This document shows, in pieces, positions 36,878 to 47,713 of a stretch of 64,000 nt of DNA (its first letter is position 1; each line of letters begins with the position of its first letter). Under the pieces are notes generated by a model. It was not told the DNA's origin. It did not search any database and worked only from the letters and a program-made list of their open reading frames with translations. The translations under genes were made by a program, and so were the position numbers. The DNA comes from Acidobacteriota bacterium (GTDB taxonomy: Bacteria > Acidobacteriota > Vicinamibacteria > Vicinamibacterales > CAVVIG01), in NCBI GenBank assembly GCA_003222395.1, contig QHWB01000039.1:372001-436000 (forward strand). Reading direction: 5' to 3'.

Positions 36878-39730
36878 CTAGTTGTTGTTCGCGGACTTGG
36901 CGGCGCCGGGCTTCGGGCTCGGACCGCCGCGGAACGTCATCAGATGATCGCGGATGGCGCGCATCTGCGCTTCGGCGTTGCCGTTCAACTCCGGATAGAA
37001 CGATTTCGGATAATCGGGCCAGAATGCCGGCATGCGCGTCCCGGGCAGGATGTCCGAGGGCTTCTTCAGCCAATCGAGAATCCAGTCCGGATTCAGCCGC
37101 TCCGGCGTCATGCGCAGATCGGGCGCGAGGTTCGACGTCGGCTGATCCTTTGGAACGGTGCCGAGCACGTGACACTTCTGGCACTGCAGCTTCTCGAACA
37201 GCTCCTTGCCAACAGGCTCGGTGTTCGAGGCTCGTACGATCTCGTGCGTCTGGAAGGGACCGATCGTGTTCGAGATCGATCCGAAGTAGCGGATGACGCC
37301 GTTCAGATTCTGATCGTCGAGACCGAAGGTCGGCATGCGGACGCTGAGCCACGGCCGGATCGTGATCGGGCCGCGGATGAACGCGTACAACCAATCGGCT
37401 TGTACGCGGGCGCCTTCCGGCGTCAGCATCGGCGGGCCGAGCGACGGATCCTCGACGAGCTTCACGAAGTCGCCGCCGCTTCCCTCGATGATGTGGCAGC
37501 CGACGCAGTTGCGCCGGTGCACCAGCGTGCGTCCGTTCTGCAGGAAGTCGTAGCGCGCCGAACGCGCGGGCATCGCGGCTGGCGGCTGGATGTCGCGCTG
37601 GAAGCTCATGATCGCCGTCACCAGCCGCTGGATTTCGTCGTCGGTGAAGTCGTAGTTCGGCATCCGCAGCTTCTCGAGCGGCTGCAGCACGCGCCCTTTG
37701 TCGAAGATGCGCGGATCGTGCAGCTTGGTCCTGAACCAGGCGATCTTCGACGTGTGCGGGATGTCGGTGATGAACGCGAAGTCGAGACGCGTGACCAGCT
37801 TGCTGCCCTCTTCGGACAGATCCGTGCCGATTGACTGCGCGTTTTCGAACCCTTTTATCTCGTGGCAGCTGAAGCAGCCGTACCGGCTGATGGCGCGCTG
37901 CCCGAGCTCGATCTGTTTCTGCTGCGCGTTCATCTTGGCCATCTGCGCGCGCGCATCGTCGAGCGGCATCACGTTCTTGAGGTAGTCGAGCAGGACCTCG
38001 TCGGCCGTCTTTGAATCCGGACTCGCTTTCCGCGGGTCTCCAGCGGAGCCCTTCAGCGTCGACAGGTACGTCGCCACGTCCGCCACCTGCGCATCGGTGA
38101 GCCGCAGGTTCGGCATATACGTCGCCGGGCTGTAGTGCTTCGGATCGCGGACCCAGTTGTAGATCCACTCGTACGACGTCTTGTTGCCGATGTTTTCGAG
38201 CGGCTGGCCGAAGGTGCGTCGCGGGCCGATCTCCGATCGCTTGCCTTCGCCGACGACGTGGCACCCCTGGCAGCCGATCGACTTGACGATCTGCTCGCCG
38301 TTCTTCGCGTCGCCGTGCGGCGGATCCTTCACCGCCGGCTCGTACTTTTCGGTGTTCGCGAAGAGATACGAGACGATCGCGTCGATCTCGACCTCGTTTC
38401 TGACCGCGTCTTCGGGCGAGCTGTTGTTCGAGTTGTAGAAGAACCTCGGCATCCACGTCGTCGGCTTCACCGCGCGCGGGTTCCTGATCCAGTTCTTCAC
38501 CCAGTCGAGCGACAGCTTGGAGTCGATCTTCGTGAGGATCGGACCGGGCTTGCGCATGTTGGTGTCGAAGCCTCGCGTCTTGTGGCACGCGTAGCAGCCG
38601 GCGCGCTCGAACGTGCCGTACGCGACATCGAGGTTGTCGGCGTGCGGGACGTAGACCTGCTGCTTGTGGCACTTCGCGCACGACGCTTCCGTCATCCTGG
38701 TCGGCAGCATCGGGTAGTCCCACAGGTGCGGCTCTTCCCAGTGATACTTCTTCTCCCACTCCTCCTTCTGCTTCTCGTCGCGTGGCGCGTGAGCGGCATC
38801 GCGGAAGCTGACCGACTGTCCCATCCCTTCATGGCACACGGTGCAGCCGACGCGATCGATCGGGTGCGGCGAGCTGCTTCCGAGAAACGTTTCCAGATTC
38901 GGATGCGTCGTGAACGGCTCCGGGTACTTCTCGTAGCCCTTCTTGTCGATCGCCAGATGACACGTCTGACAGCGATCCATCTTCGGCACGCGGATGAAGT
39001 TCACGTCGTCGACGACGTCCGGGAGGATGATCTGCTGGATCTTGATCGTCGGCGCCATGAAATCGAGCAGCGGAGCGTTTCTGACGTAATCCTTCACGAC
39101 GCTGGGCGCGATCACGTCGAGACGTTTCCGCAGCCGCGTCTGCTCGGCGTTCGTGTCTTCGATCTGCTTGCTCAGCGTGGCGGCCTGACCGGTGTACTGA
39201 CCGAGTTGCTTCTGGATCTCCGCCTTTTCAGCCTCGGCCTTCTGCCGTGCCAGCTCGAGATCGTCGAGCTTCTTCGCTTCCTCCTCGGCAATCTGTTGTT
39301 TGCGCGCGACGTTGCCGGTGCCGGCCGCGCGCGACGCCTCGAAGTCGTAGCGGTCCTGGTCGTAGGTCGCCTTCATGTACTGCATGTCGAGCGTGGCGCG
39401 CAGCAGCTTGTTGTCGGCCTCCTTCAGCTTCGCCTGCAGCTCGTCGACTTTCGCCCGGTTGGCCGCGACATTCTTCTCCGCGGCCTGGCGCTGCGCCTGC
39501 ATCTGCTGCAGCTTGGCGCGGTCGACCGAGCGCGATGCCTGCTGGAGCTGCGCCTGAGTCACCTGCAGTTCGAGGTTCGAGAAGCGCCGCTGCGTGGTCT
39601 TCCATTCACGGTCGTAGTCATCCCACACCATCCAGATGACCGACAGGAACAGGAACAGGCTGGACGCCGCGAAGACGACGTTCAGGAAGTCGACGTTGTA
39701 CGCGTGCCCGACGCCCTTCTTTTCAGCCAT
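36878..39730 (-). CDS. membrane-anchored coiled-coil octaheme cytochrome c of a Rieske/cyt b complex
   Basis: 950 residues with one N-terminal transmembrane segment (FAASSLFLFLSVIWMVW). A long Gln/Ala-rich coiled coil follows (about 50-215). Eight CxxCH sites follow: CQTCH (about 255), CTVCH (299), CAKCH (351), CYACH (380), CQGCH (488), CFSCH (620), CVGCH (743) and CQKCH (851). The last four are in repeated class-I-like cytochrome c modules. It starts 3 bp after the cyt b C-half gene and no cyt c1 or f gene is present, so it most likely accepts electrons from the Rieske protein. Much larger than any standard bc-complex cytochrome. Confidence 0.9.
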   Translation of the reverse strand: MAEKKGVGHAYNVDFLNVVFAASSLFLFLSVIWMVWDDYDREWKTTQRRFSNLELQVTQAQLQQASRSVDRAKLQQMQAQRQAAEKNVAANRAKVDELQAKLKEADNKLLRATLDMQYMKATYDQDRYDFEASRAAGTGNVARKQQIAEEEAKKLDDLELARQKAEAEKAEIQKQLGQYTGQAATLSKQIEDTNAEQTRLRKRLDVIAPSVVKDYVRNAPLLDFMAPTIKIQQIILPDVVDDVNFIRVPKMDRCQTCHLAIDKKGYEKYPEPFTTHPNLETFLGSSSPHPIDRVGCTVCHEGMGQSVSFRDAAHAPRDEKQKEEWEKKYHWEEPHLWDYPMLPTRMTEASCAKCHKQQVYVPHADNLDVAYGTFERAGCYACHKTRGFDTNMRKPGPILTKIDSKLSLDWVKNWIRNPRAVKPTTWMPRFFYNSNNSSPEDAVRNEVEIDAIVSYLFANTEKYEPAVKDPPHGDAKNGEQIVKSIGCQGCHVVGEGKRSEIGPRRTFGQPLENIGNKTSYEWIYNWVRDPKHYSPATYMPNLRLTDAQVADVATYLSTLKGSAGDPRKASPDSKTADEVLLDYLKNVMPLDDARAQMAKMNAQQKQIELGQRAISRYGCFSCHEIKGFENAQSIGTDLSEEGSKLVTRLDFAFITDIPHTSKIAWFRTKLHDPRIFDKGRVLQPLEKLRMPNYDFTDDEIQRLVTAIMSFQRDIQPPAAMPARSARYDFLQNGRTLVHRRNCVGCHIIEGSGGDFVKLVEDPSLGPPMLTPEGARVQADWLYAFIRGPITIRPWLSVRMPTFGLDDQNLNGVIRYFGSISNTIGPFQTHEIVRASNTEPVGKELFEKLQCQKCHVLGTVPKDQPTSNLAPDLRMTPERLNPDWILDWLKKPSDILPGTRMPAFWPDYPKSFYPELNGNAEAQMRAIRDHLMTFRGGPSPKPGAAKSANNN

Positions 39731-39733
39731 GAT

Positions 39734-40810
39734 TCAGATGTTGAAAAAGTATTCGCCGATGGCCACGATGTACTTCAGGTTGAAGAGCCACCGCGCGAGC
39801 ATCTTGATCGGCAGCGACATCATCATCACGAACAGGAACGCGCCGACGTAGTAGCGCGGGGCGCCGAGCTTCTCGTAATACGTCTTGAACACGCCCTTCG
39901 CCAGAATCACCGGCAGCGCGAACACGTAGAACAGCACCAGCAGAATCCCGAAGATCTCGCGAACGAACCATAGTTGCGGCAGGCCGGTGCGGAACAAGCG
40001 CACCCACACGTATTCCGAGAGGTTGACGTTGGTCAGCGCCGCGAGTTTATGGATGTCCCAGTACTCGAAGGGCCCGAAGAAGTTCCAGTTCGGGCCGCGG
40101 AGGAATGTGCCGAGCACGATCAGCGATGCCCACAACACGGCGAACCCGAAGAGGAAGATCGCGATCTCCGCCTTGCGCTCGCTGAACGTGTAGTAGCCGT
40201 TGCCTTTCGGGTTCTTGTCGATGTACGGGATGCAAATCAGTCCGACGATAATCAAACTCGGCAGGACGACTCCGGCGAGCCATGGATCGAAGTAGACCAG
40301 CATTTCCTGCAGCCCGAGGAAGTACCACGGCGCTTTCGACGGGTTCGGCGTATTGGCCGGGTTGGCCGGCTGCTCGAGCGGCGCCTTCAGGAAGATAGAC
40401 CAGACGATCAGAATCACCGAGCACGCGATGAGCGAAATCAGTTCGGTGTAGACGAGATCCGGCCAGACCCAGACGCGATCCGATTCGGCCTTCTCAATCG
40501 GCCCCTGCCCCGCGGCAATCCGCCGATCGTTCAGCACGCCTTCACGAATCGAAAACCAGACGAAGAACACGAGCAGGAAGATGAGGCCGACGATCGGCAC
40601 GTTGTCCGGCTTCGTGACGATGAGGCGGAAATTCGGATCGAAGGTGCCGAACAGAAAGAACACGCCGAGGAACGCGAGCAGACCGTAGCCGACCGCATTG
40701 GACGCGATCGCCTCGCGCTTCCACAACACGAGGACGAGCGCCGCGACCGCGAGCACGAAGAAGAGCCGCGGATCGGCGACGGCATTCACAATCCCTTTGA
40801 TGAAGCCCAT
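39734..40810 (-). CDS. cytochrome b C-terminal half (subunit IV-like), extended
   Basis: 358 residues and about eight membrane segments, longer than the about 160 of b6f subunit IV. The core SKAPWYFLGLQEMLVYFDPW aligns with the Qo-site loop, where the classical PEWY reads APWY. Two or three extra segments precede it (FFVLAVAALVLVLWK; GLIFLLVFFVWFSI) and more follow. GGAG is 7 bp upstream. Acts in quinol oxidation with the N-half. Confidence 0.88.
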   Translation of the reverse strand: MGFIKGIVNAVADPRLFFVLAVAALVLVLWKREAIASNAVGYGLLAFLGVFFLFGTFDPNFRLIVTKPDNVPIVGLIFLLVFFVWFSIREGVLNDRRIAAGQGPIEKAESDRVWVWPDLVYTELISLIACSVILIVWSIFLKAPLEQPANPANTPNPSKAPWYFLGLQEMLVYFDPWLAGVVLPSLIIVGLICIPYIDKNPKGNGYYTFSERKAEIAIFLFGFAVLWASLIVLGTFLRGPNWNFFGPFEYWDIHKLAALTNVNLSEYVWVRLFRTGLPQLWFVREIFGILLVLFYVFALPVILAKGVFKTYYEKLGAPRYYVGAFLFVMMMSLPIKMLARWLFNLKYIVAIGEYFFNI

Positions 40811-40818
40811 GTCTACTC

Positions 40819-40911
40819 CAAGTTCGAAGTCTGAACTACGAAGTACGAAGCCCGATCGCAGACTGACTTCAAACTTCGCACTTCAGACTTCGTACTTCAG
40901 ACTTCGTACTT
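40819..40911. repeat. inverted GAAGTACGAAGT repeat tract between the cyt b halves
   Basis: Arm one contains GTTCGAAGTCTGAACTACGA and AGTACGAAG; arm two has three units of CTTCAGACTTCGTA. They are inverted relative to each other and can form a long hairpin in the operon mRNA. The tract runs up to the stop codon of the N-half gene. Confidence 0.85.
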
Positions 40912-41725
40912 ACAGAGGTCCCGAAATCCCTCCGTCCTTGCGTACGCGCCAGAAATGAACCGCCATCAGCACGGCAATGACCAGCGGCAGGCCGACGCAG
41001 TGCAGCACGTAGAATCGCAGCAGCGCGCCTTCGCCGACGAACGTGCCGCCGAGCAGCGCGAACCGCGCGTCGTCGGCCGCGTGAATCAGCGGGACGTCGC
41101 CCAGCCGCAGCAGCGATGCGCCGGGACCTTCGTGACCGAGGAACGGCGTCGCGCGCGCCATGCCCGAACCGACGGTGATCGCCCAGATCGCGAGCTGATC
41201 CCACGGGAGGAGATAGCCGGTGAACGACAGCAGCAGCGTCAGCACGAGCATGACGACGCCGACCGACCAGTTGAACTCACGCGGCGGCTTGTACGACCCG
41301 GTCATGAAGACGCGGAACATGTGCAGCCACACGGTGATGACCATCGCGTGCGCGCCCCACCGGTGCATCTCGCGCATGATGCCGAGCGGCACGTGCTCGC
41401 GCAGCCCGACGATGTCGGTGTAGGCGTACTCGAGCGTCGGCCGGTAATAGAACATCAGCAGCAGGCCGGTGAGCGTCAGCGAGAGAAACAGAAAGAAACT
41501 CAGCCCGCCCATGCACCACGTGTAGCGAAGCTTCACGCCCGATTTCCGGATTCGCACCGGGTGCAGATGCAGAAAAACGTTCGACAGCATCACGAGCACG
41601 CGGTTGCGATCGGTGTTCGGCCGCTCGTGCCGGAAGACCGACGTCCACACCTGTGTCTCCGTCAGCCAGTTCCAGAATCTGGTGCCGGGACCTTCCTTCG
41701 GGGCAACGGTTTTCGTATCAGCCAT
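40910..41725 (-). CDS. cytochrome b N-terminal half (b6-like)
   Basis: 271 residues and four membrane helices. Helix B has the heme ligands in [19 protein letters not shown] (His pair spaced 14). Helix D has [19 protein letters not shown] (pair spaced 15, the b6f-type spacing rather than the 14 of mitochondrial-type bc1). With the separate C-half this is a split, b6f-like arrangement. It accepts electrons from quinol and binds two b hemes, perhaps a c_i-type heme; I cannot confirm the latter. Confidence 0.93.
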   Translation of the reverse strand: MADTKTVAPKEGPGTRFWNWLTETQVWTSVFRHERPNTDRNRVLVMLSNVFLHLHPVRIRKSGVKLRYTWCMGGLSFFLFLSLTLTGLLLMFYYRPTLEYAYTDIVGLREHVPLGIMREMHRWGAHAMVITVWLHMFRVFMTGSYKPPREFNWSVGVVMLVLTLLLSFTGYLLPWDQLAIWAITVGSGMARATPFLGHEGPGASLLRLGDVPLIHAADDARFALLGGTFVGEGALLRFYVLHCVGLPLVIAVLMAVHFWRVRKDGGISGPL

Positions 41726-41726
41726 C

Positions 41727-41881
41727 TCAGCTCTCAGCTGTCAGCTTTCGGCTATCAGCTCGCTATCAGCTCGCTATCGGCTATCAGCGTTCCGGCCTGC
41801 AGCTTTCGGTTTATCAGCGCAACTGAAAGCTGAAAGCTGAAAGCTGAAAGCTGAAAGCTGAGAGCTGATAGCTGACAGCTA
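41727..41881. repeat. inverted AGCTGAAAGC repeat tract between Rieske and cyt b N-half genes
   Basis: Left part has CAGCTCTCAGCTGTCAGCTT and CTATCAGCTCG units. Right part has five or more GCTGAAA units ending GCTGATAGCTGACAGCT. The arms are inverted and fill the whole intergenic gap. Confidence 0.85.
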
Positions 41882-41886
41882 CCGAT

Positions 41887-42708
41887 TCACACCTTGAGAA
41901 ACGCTTCAGGATCCGTCCATTGTCCCAGCTCGTACTGGAAATGCCGCGACTTGTCGACGAGGATCTGCCCGTCGTCGGCCAACACCACGCGCGCGCGCTC
42001 GAGCGGCCGAGGCGTCGGCCCTTCGAAATTGATGCCGGTCAATCGATATCCGCTGCCGTGGCACGGGCACTTGAACTTGTTTTCCGCCGAGAGGTAATTC
42101 GGCGTGCATCCCAGATGCGTGCAGACCGTGATGAGCGCATAGAACCCGCTCGCGTGCTGAGCGATGTCGTCGGGAGTCCGTACGATCCAGATCCCAAACT
42201 TCTCTTTCCATCGCTCATCGACGCCCATGCCGTATTCGTTCGGGAAGCCGGCCTTGAACTGTTGCGGCGGCTCGTTGAGCACGTTGGGAAACATGAAGCG
42301 CCCGGTCGCGGCGAGCGCGGCGGCCGACGCCGCCGAGAACGCGCCCCAAGCGAGGCCCATCCACGCGCGGCGTGTGAGCAGCGGCGACGTGTCATCCGGA
42401 TCGCGCTGAGTCGCTTTCGCTGCTGCGGGCGCAGGCGTCTTGGCCGAAGCCGCGGCGGCCGTCGTCGTCTTGCCGGCGAGATCGGGAATCGGCGCAGCCG
42501 CGGGACGAGGCGCCACCGGGCGCACGGCGTGCGCGCCGGCGGCGGCCGGCGCCGGCGTCGTCGGTGTCGCCCCGGTCGCCGCCGCTGCGGCCGCAGTCGC
42601 GGGCGCGTCGCCGCCGCGCACGTTGACGTGCTGCGGCCTCGCGGCAGGATTCGCGCCCGTCGCGGGTGCGCTTGGTTGTATTCCGTCGGGTTTCTTGTCG
42701 TCAGCCAT
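41887..42708 (-). CDS. Rieske [2Fe-2S] protein
   Basis: 273 residues. An Ala/Pro-rich cytoplasmic extension of about 110 residues precedes a Tat-like anchor (LLTRRAWMGLAWGAFSAASA) and the Rieske domain with cluster-binding loops CTHLGC (about 198) and CPCHGSGY (about 216). It moves electrons from quinol to the cytochrome c partner. The long low-complexity N-terminus is unusual for the family. Between the HEAT protein gene and cyt b. Confidence 0.94.
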   Translation of the reverse strand: MADDKKPDGIQPSAPATGANPAARPQHVNVRGGDAPATAAAAAATGATPTTPAPAAAGAHAVRPVAPRPAAAPIPDLAGKTTTAAAASAKTPAPAAAKATQRDPDDTSPLLTRRAWMGLAWGAFSAASAAALAATGRFMFPNVLNEPPQQFKAGFPNEYGMGVDERWKEKFGIWIVRTPDDIAQHASGFYALITVCTHLGCTPNYLSAENKFKCPCHGSGYRLTGINFEGPTPRPLERARVVLADDGQILVDKSRHFQYELGQWTDPEAFLKV

Positions 42709-42722
42709 GTTTGAGAGAGGTC

Positions 42723-43619
42723 CTAGCCGATCATCTTGAGGGCTTCCAGCGCCGCACCGCGAACTTTCATGCTCTTGTCCTGCTGACTGAGTGTCGTCAC
42801 GATCGGTTTGAGCGCATCGTCTTTCAACGTCGCCGCCGCGCGCAGGCCGCTGATCATCACGTCAGCGACCGGATCCTGATCCGCGTCCTGACGGACCTCG
42901 CGCGTCACGGTCTTCTCGACGTAGTCGCGATCGAGCATCTGCCGGAGCACCGCGACGCCTTCGTGCCTGCCGTGCCGCGCGAGCGCGACGGCCGCGTTCC
43001 ATCGCACGTCCGGCGCGCCGTCCTGCAGCCCGGTGCGAAGCGTGTCGATCTGCGCGTCGCCCGGCAATGCGCCGAGCGCATAGATGACCATCTTGCGAAT
43101 GCCGGCGTCGCCGTTCGGCGCCGTATAGAGCGGAATCAGCTTCGACACGACCGCGGGATCGCCCGACGACCCGAGCGCCCAGATCACGCTGATGCGCGTT
43201 TCGCTGTCCTGATCGTCGAGCGCGCGGGTCAGATCGGCGACGGCGTCGGGCGGTAGCGGCGGATCGAGGCGGCCGATCGCGAGCGCCATATACCGGCGCA
43301 CCTGCGCGTCGTCCTTGGATTCCTGGAAGGCGCGCACGAGCGCCGGCGCGAGCGTCCGGTCGGCGCGGACCTTCGGATCGGCCATCAGGCGCGACAACTC
43401 GTACGCCGCCGGCCACCGGCGCGTCGATCCGCCATTGCGAATCTCGTTCAGGTAGTCCTGCGGTTGGCGATCGTCGGCCAGCAGCGAGCGGAACCCGACG
43501 TACACGCTGACCGTGATTCCAACGACGGCCAACGGAATGAGAAAGAATTGAACCGCTAATGCCGGCGCGGCGACCAGAGAATTGCGCGTCGCGGGCTCGC
43601 GCTCGACGAGTTTATCCAT
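42723..43619 (-). CDS. membrane-anchored HEAT-repeat protein of the Rieske/cyt b operon
   Basis: 298 residues: one N-terminal membrane segment (LAVQFFLIPLAVVGITVSVYV) and about seven HEAT/PBS-lyase-like repeats (DSETRISVIWALGSSGDPAV, DAGIRKMVIYALGALPG, APDVRWNAAVALARHG). First gene of the operon, so likely an assembly factor or accessory subunit of the complex; this is inference from context. The start is ATG 43619 (MDKLVEREP). Confidence 0.82.
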   Translation of the reverse strand: MDKLVEREPATRNSLVAAPALAVQFFLIPLAVVGITVSVYVGFRSLLADDRQPQDYLNEIRNGGSTRRWPAAYELSRLMADPKVRADRTLAPALVRAFQESKDDAQVRRYMALAIGRLDPPLPPDAVADLTRALDDQDSETRISVIWALGSSGDPAVVSKLIPLYTAPNGDAGIRKMVIYALGALPGDAQIDTLRTGLQDGAPDVRWNAAVALARHGRHEGVAVLRQMLDRDYVEKTVTREVRQDADQDPVADVMISGLRAAATLKDDALKPIVTTLSQQDKSMKVRGAALEALKMIG

Positions 43620-43664
43620 GTAACCGGGAGTTGCGTGAGTGCCCGGAACGTCCGAGGCGTGCAA

Positions 43665-43694
43665 GTTTTACCATCTGTTTCCTTTAACGGTCAA
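43665..43694 (-). promoter_or_regulatory. candidate sigma70 promoter of the Rieske/cyt b operon
   Basis: On the minus strand TTGACC (43689-43694) and TAAAAC (43665-43670) are spaced by 18 bp. The expected transcript start is near 43658, about 39 bp before the HEAT gene ATG. Motif match by eye. Confidence 0.45.
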
Positions 43695-43725
43695 GGGAGT
43701 GCTGTCGCGCGTGAGTCTATGGTAC

Positions 43726-43992
43726 TCACTTTCGCCGCCTTGCGGTGGAGCTCAACGGTCGTGCTGCAGCCCGCGCGTTCAGGAAGGTCGAATCCTTCCG
43801 GCCGTCGTTGTCGAAGTCGATCCACGATACCTGCCGCGTCTCGCCTTTCACGTCGACGCCGACGTCGCGCGCGACGTCGATGAATCGCTTGCCGTCGTAT
43901 CGAGGCCGCGCACATAGAACTGGCCGGTCTCGTTCGTGACGCCGGTTCGTGTCGTGTTGGTTTACGAAAAGTACTGCTGCAAACAGAAGCGT
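43726..43992 (-). pseudogene. remnant of an FG-GAP/VCBS (CRTAC/ASPIC-type) secreted protein gene
   Basis: In the frame ending at the TGA 43726-43728 the translation includes RYDGKRFIDVARDVGVDVKG, then ETRQVSWIDFDNDGRKDSTF. This is the opening VCBS/FG-GAP segment of ASPIC/UnbV proteins (RFxDVxxxxGVxxxxxxxxxxWxDxDNDGxxD). Upstream in frame is RTLLFAAVLFVNQ, like a signal peptide. There is no start codon, and the body of the gene (several hundred residues) is absent. It lies in the 538-bp gap between the HEAT gene and ilvC. The rest of the gap (43993-44157) shows nothing recognisable. Confidence 0.55.
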
Positions 43993-44157
43993 TCGCGATG
44001 TGGGACGAGGGGAGAAGAGCTCGACGAGCGCAATCGTCCCGGCTCGCGGCGATCACGTGTCGAGCGAATTGTGGGAGTCCCGGCGGCCGAGTGTCGCAGA
44101 GCGTGCAGACCAGCGTCTCCGCATCCTCTGCGATCGTCGCGCGGGCCTTTGCGCAGA

Positions 44158-45189
44158 TTAGCGGCTTGTGCTCGCCGGCTCGGTCGTCTCGATGGTGACC
44201 GGTTTGAGAAACGGCATCAGCTTCCGCAGGCCGGCGCCGACCTGTTCGATGAGCTGCGTCTGCTCCTGGTGCCGCTTCTTGTTGAACCAGGGACGTCCGT
44301 TTTCGTTTTCCGCTACCCAGTTCTTCGCATACGTGCCGTTGCGAATCTCGTCGAGCATCCGCTTCATCTCCTGACGTGTCGCGTCGGTGACGATGCGCGG
44401 GCCGCCGGTGTAGTCGCCGTGCTCGGCGGTGTCGCTGATCGAGTAGCGCATGTAGTTGAGACCACCCTGATAAATCAGGTCGACGATCAGCTTCATCTCG
44501 TGCAGGCACTCGAAGTACGCGATCTCGGGCTGATAACCGGCGTCGACCAGCGTCTGGAAGCCGGCTTTGATCAGCTCGCTGACGCCGCCGCACAGAACGG
44601 CCTGCTCGCCGAACAAATCGGTCTCGGTTTCTTCCGCGAACGTCGTTTCAAGAACGCCGGCGCGCGTCACGCCGATGCCCTTGGCGTACGACAGCGTGAG
44701 CGCGCGCGCGTGACCGGTCGCGTCCTGATGGATCGCGATCAGCGCCGGCGTGCCGGCGCCTTCCACGAACAGCTCGCGGACGCGGTGTCCCGGCGACTTC
44801 GGCGCCACCATCGACACGTCCACGTCGGACCGCACGTTGATCGTGCCGAAGCGGATGTTGAAGCCGTGCGCGAACATCAGCACGCTGCCGGCCGACAGGT
44901 TCGGCTCGATCTCTTCGCGGTACACCTTCGGCTGCGTCGTGTCGGGGATGAGCATCATCACGACGTCGGCCCACTTGGTGACTTCGGCGACGTCACCGAC
45001 CGCGAGACCCGCGGCTTGTGCCTTGGCGCGCGACCGGCTGGTCGCCGGAAGCCCGACCTTCACGCTGACGCCGCTGTCCTTCAGGTTCAGCGCGTGCGCG
45101 TGGCCCTGGGAGCCGTAGCCGATGATCGCCACCTTGCGGTCGCGGATCAGTGAGAGGTCAGCGTCTTTGTCGTAGAACAGCGTTGCCAT
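44158..45189 (-). CDS. ilvC: ketol-acid reductoisomerase
   Basis: 343 residues, class I (short) KARI: N-terminal Rossmann domain with [17 protein letters not shown] and the beta2-alphaB loop SRSRAKAQ, favouring NADPH, and a C-terminal knotted helical domain with [17 protein letters not shown]. It converts acetolactate/acetohydroxybutyrate to dihydroxy acids in valine and isoleucine synthesis. The start has AGAGGA 6 bp upstream. Last gene of the attenuated pheA-ilvDBNC run, with a REP-like palindrome between it and ilvN. Confidence 0.97.
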   Translation of the reverse strand: MATLFYDKDADLSLIRDRKVAIIGYGSQGHAHALNLKDSGVSVKVGLPATSRSRAKAQAAGLAVGDVAEVTKWADVVMMLIPDTTQPKVYREEIEPNLSAGSVLMFAHGFNIRFGTINVRSDVDVSMVAPKSPGHRVRELFVEGAGTPALIAIHQDATGHARALTLSYAKGIGVTRAGVLETTFAEETETDLFGEQAVLCGGVSELIKAGFQTLVDAGYQPEIAYFECLHEMKLIVDLIYQGGLNYMRYSISDTAEHGDYTGGPRIVTDATRQEMKRMLDEIRNGTYAKNWVAENENGRPWFNKKRHQEQTQLIEQVGAGLRKLMPFLKPVTIETTEPASTSR

Positions 45190-45206
45190 GAACGTCCTCT
45201 TCTTTA

Positions 45207-45234
45207 TGTGGCGCGGGCCTTCGAGGCCCGCGAT
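45207..45234. repeat. REP-like palindrome between ilvN and ilvC
   Basis: TGTGGCGCGGGCCTTCGAGG followed by CCCGCG: a single-arm copy of the GTAGCGC/GTGGCGC family, core GCGGGCCTTCGAGGCCCGC. Confidence 0.7.
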
Positions 45235-45235
45235 C

Positions 45236-45787
45236 TCAGACCGAGCAGTCGCTCACATCGCCGCGGCCATCCGAACCGCTGCGCACCCGCATCTGCGCGC
45301 GACGCGACGGGACGTTGCCGCGCGCCATCGCGACGCGGCCGGTCCGCACCATTTCAATCACGCCGTACGGCCGCAGCACTTCGAGCAGGCTGTCGATCTT
45401 GTCTTCCGTGCCGGTCGTCTCGATGACGAGCGACTCGGGGCTGACGTCGACGATCCGCGCGCGGTACACGTCGACGAGCTGCATCACCTGCGTGCGCGCC
45501 TCGCCGGTCGCCGCAACCTTTATCAATGCGAGGTCGCGCGAGATGGACGGCGCCGTCGTGATGTCCTCGACGCGCCGCACCGGCACCAGCTTGTAGAGGT
45601 GTGCCTCGAGCCGCCGCGCGCCGTATTCGTCGGTGTCGACGACAACCGTCATCCGCGAGACGCCGGGCGTCTCGGTGTGACCCACCGTCAGCGACTCGAT
45701 GTTGAACGCGCGCCGCCGGAACAGCGACGCGACGCGGTTCAGCACGCCGGGCTTGTTCTCGACGTAGACGGCAAAGGTGTGCACCAT
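45236..45787 (-). CDS. ilvN: acetolactate synthase small (regulatory) subunit
   Basis: 183 residues. N-terminal ACT domain ([20 protein letters not shown], then [12 protein letters not shown]) and the ALS_ss_C domain (about 80-160). It confers valine feedback sensitivity on IlvB and is downstream of it. The last 20 residues ([20 protein letters not shown]) are non-conserved and run towards the REP copy. Confidence 0.95.
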   Translation of the reverse strand: MVHTFAVYVENKPGVLNRVASLFRRRAFNIESLTVGHTETPGVSRMTVVVDTDEYGARRLEAHLYKLVPVRRVEDITTAPSISRDLALIKVAATGEARTQVMQLVDVYRARIVDVSPESLVIETTGTEDKIDSLLEVLRPYGVIEMVRTGRVAMARGNVPSRRAQMRVRSGSDGRGDVSDCSV

Positions 45788-45810
45788 GGCTGCTTCTTAA
45801 ATGCGTTCGC

Positions 45811-45847
45811 GTCTTTCGTGCGTTTCGTGTTTTCGTCCGTTTCGTGG
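45811..45847. repeat. TTTCGTGCG short repeat between ilvB and ilvN
   Basis: Four units related to CTTTCGTGCGTTTCGTG fill the gap between the ilvB stop and the ilvN start. A similar CCTTTGTGTCGTTCGTGTCG word lies at 53301-53333. Confidence 0.6.
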
Positions 45848-47557
<1,710 letters not shown>

Positions 47558-47569
47558 ATTTCCTCTGAA

Positions 47570-47711
47570 ATTGCAGATTGCTGATTTCTGATTGCTGATT
47601 GGATTGCTCATTGACTCGACCAATCAATCACCAATCAATCACCAATCAATCACCAATCAATCACCAATCAGCAATAACAATCAGAAATCAGAAATCAACA
47701 ATCAGCAATAT
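47570..47711. repeat. inverted TGATTGC / CAATCA repeat tract between ilvD and ilvB
   Basis: Left arm has TTGCAGATTGCTGATTTCTG units. The centre is five copies of the 11-mer ACCAATCAATC. The right arm has CAATCAGAAATCAGAAATCA and AACAATCAGCAATA. The arms are inverted, so the ilvD-ilvB message can form a long AT-rich stem. AT content here is far above the surrounding genes. Confidence 0.9.
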
Positions 47712-47713
47712 CG

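Noticed and set aside
47612-47690. possible CRISPR array (regular ACCAATCAATC copies)
   Set aside because: The 11-mers are directly adjacent with no spacers, and no cas gene is present. It is a tandem repeat within an inverted tract.
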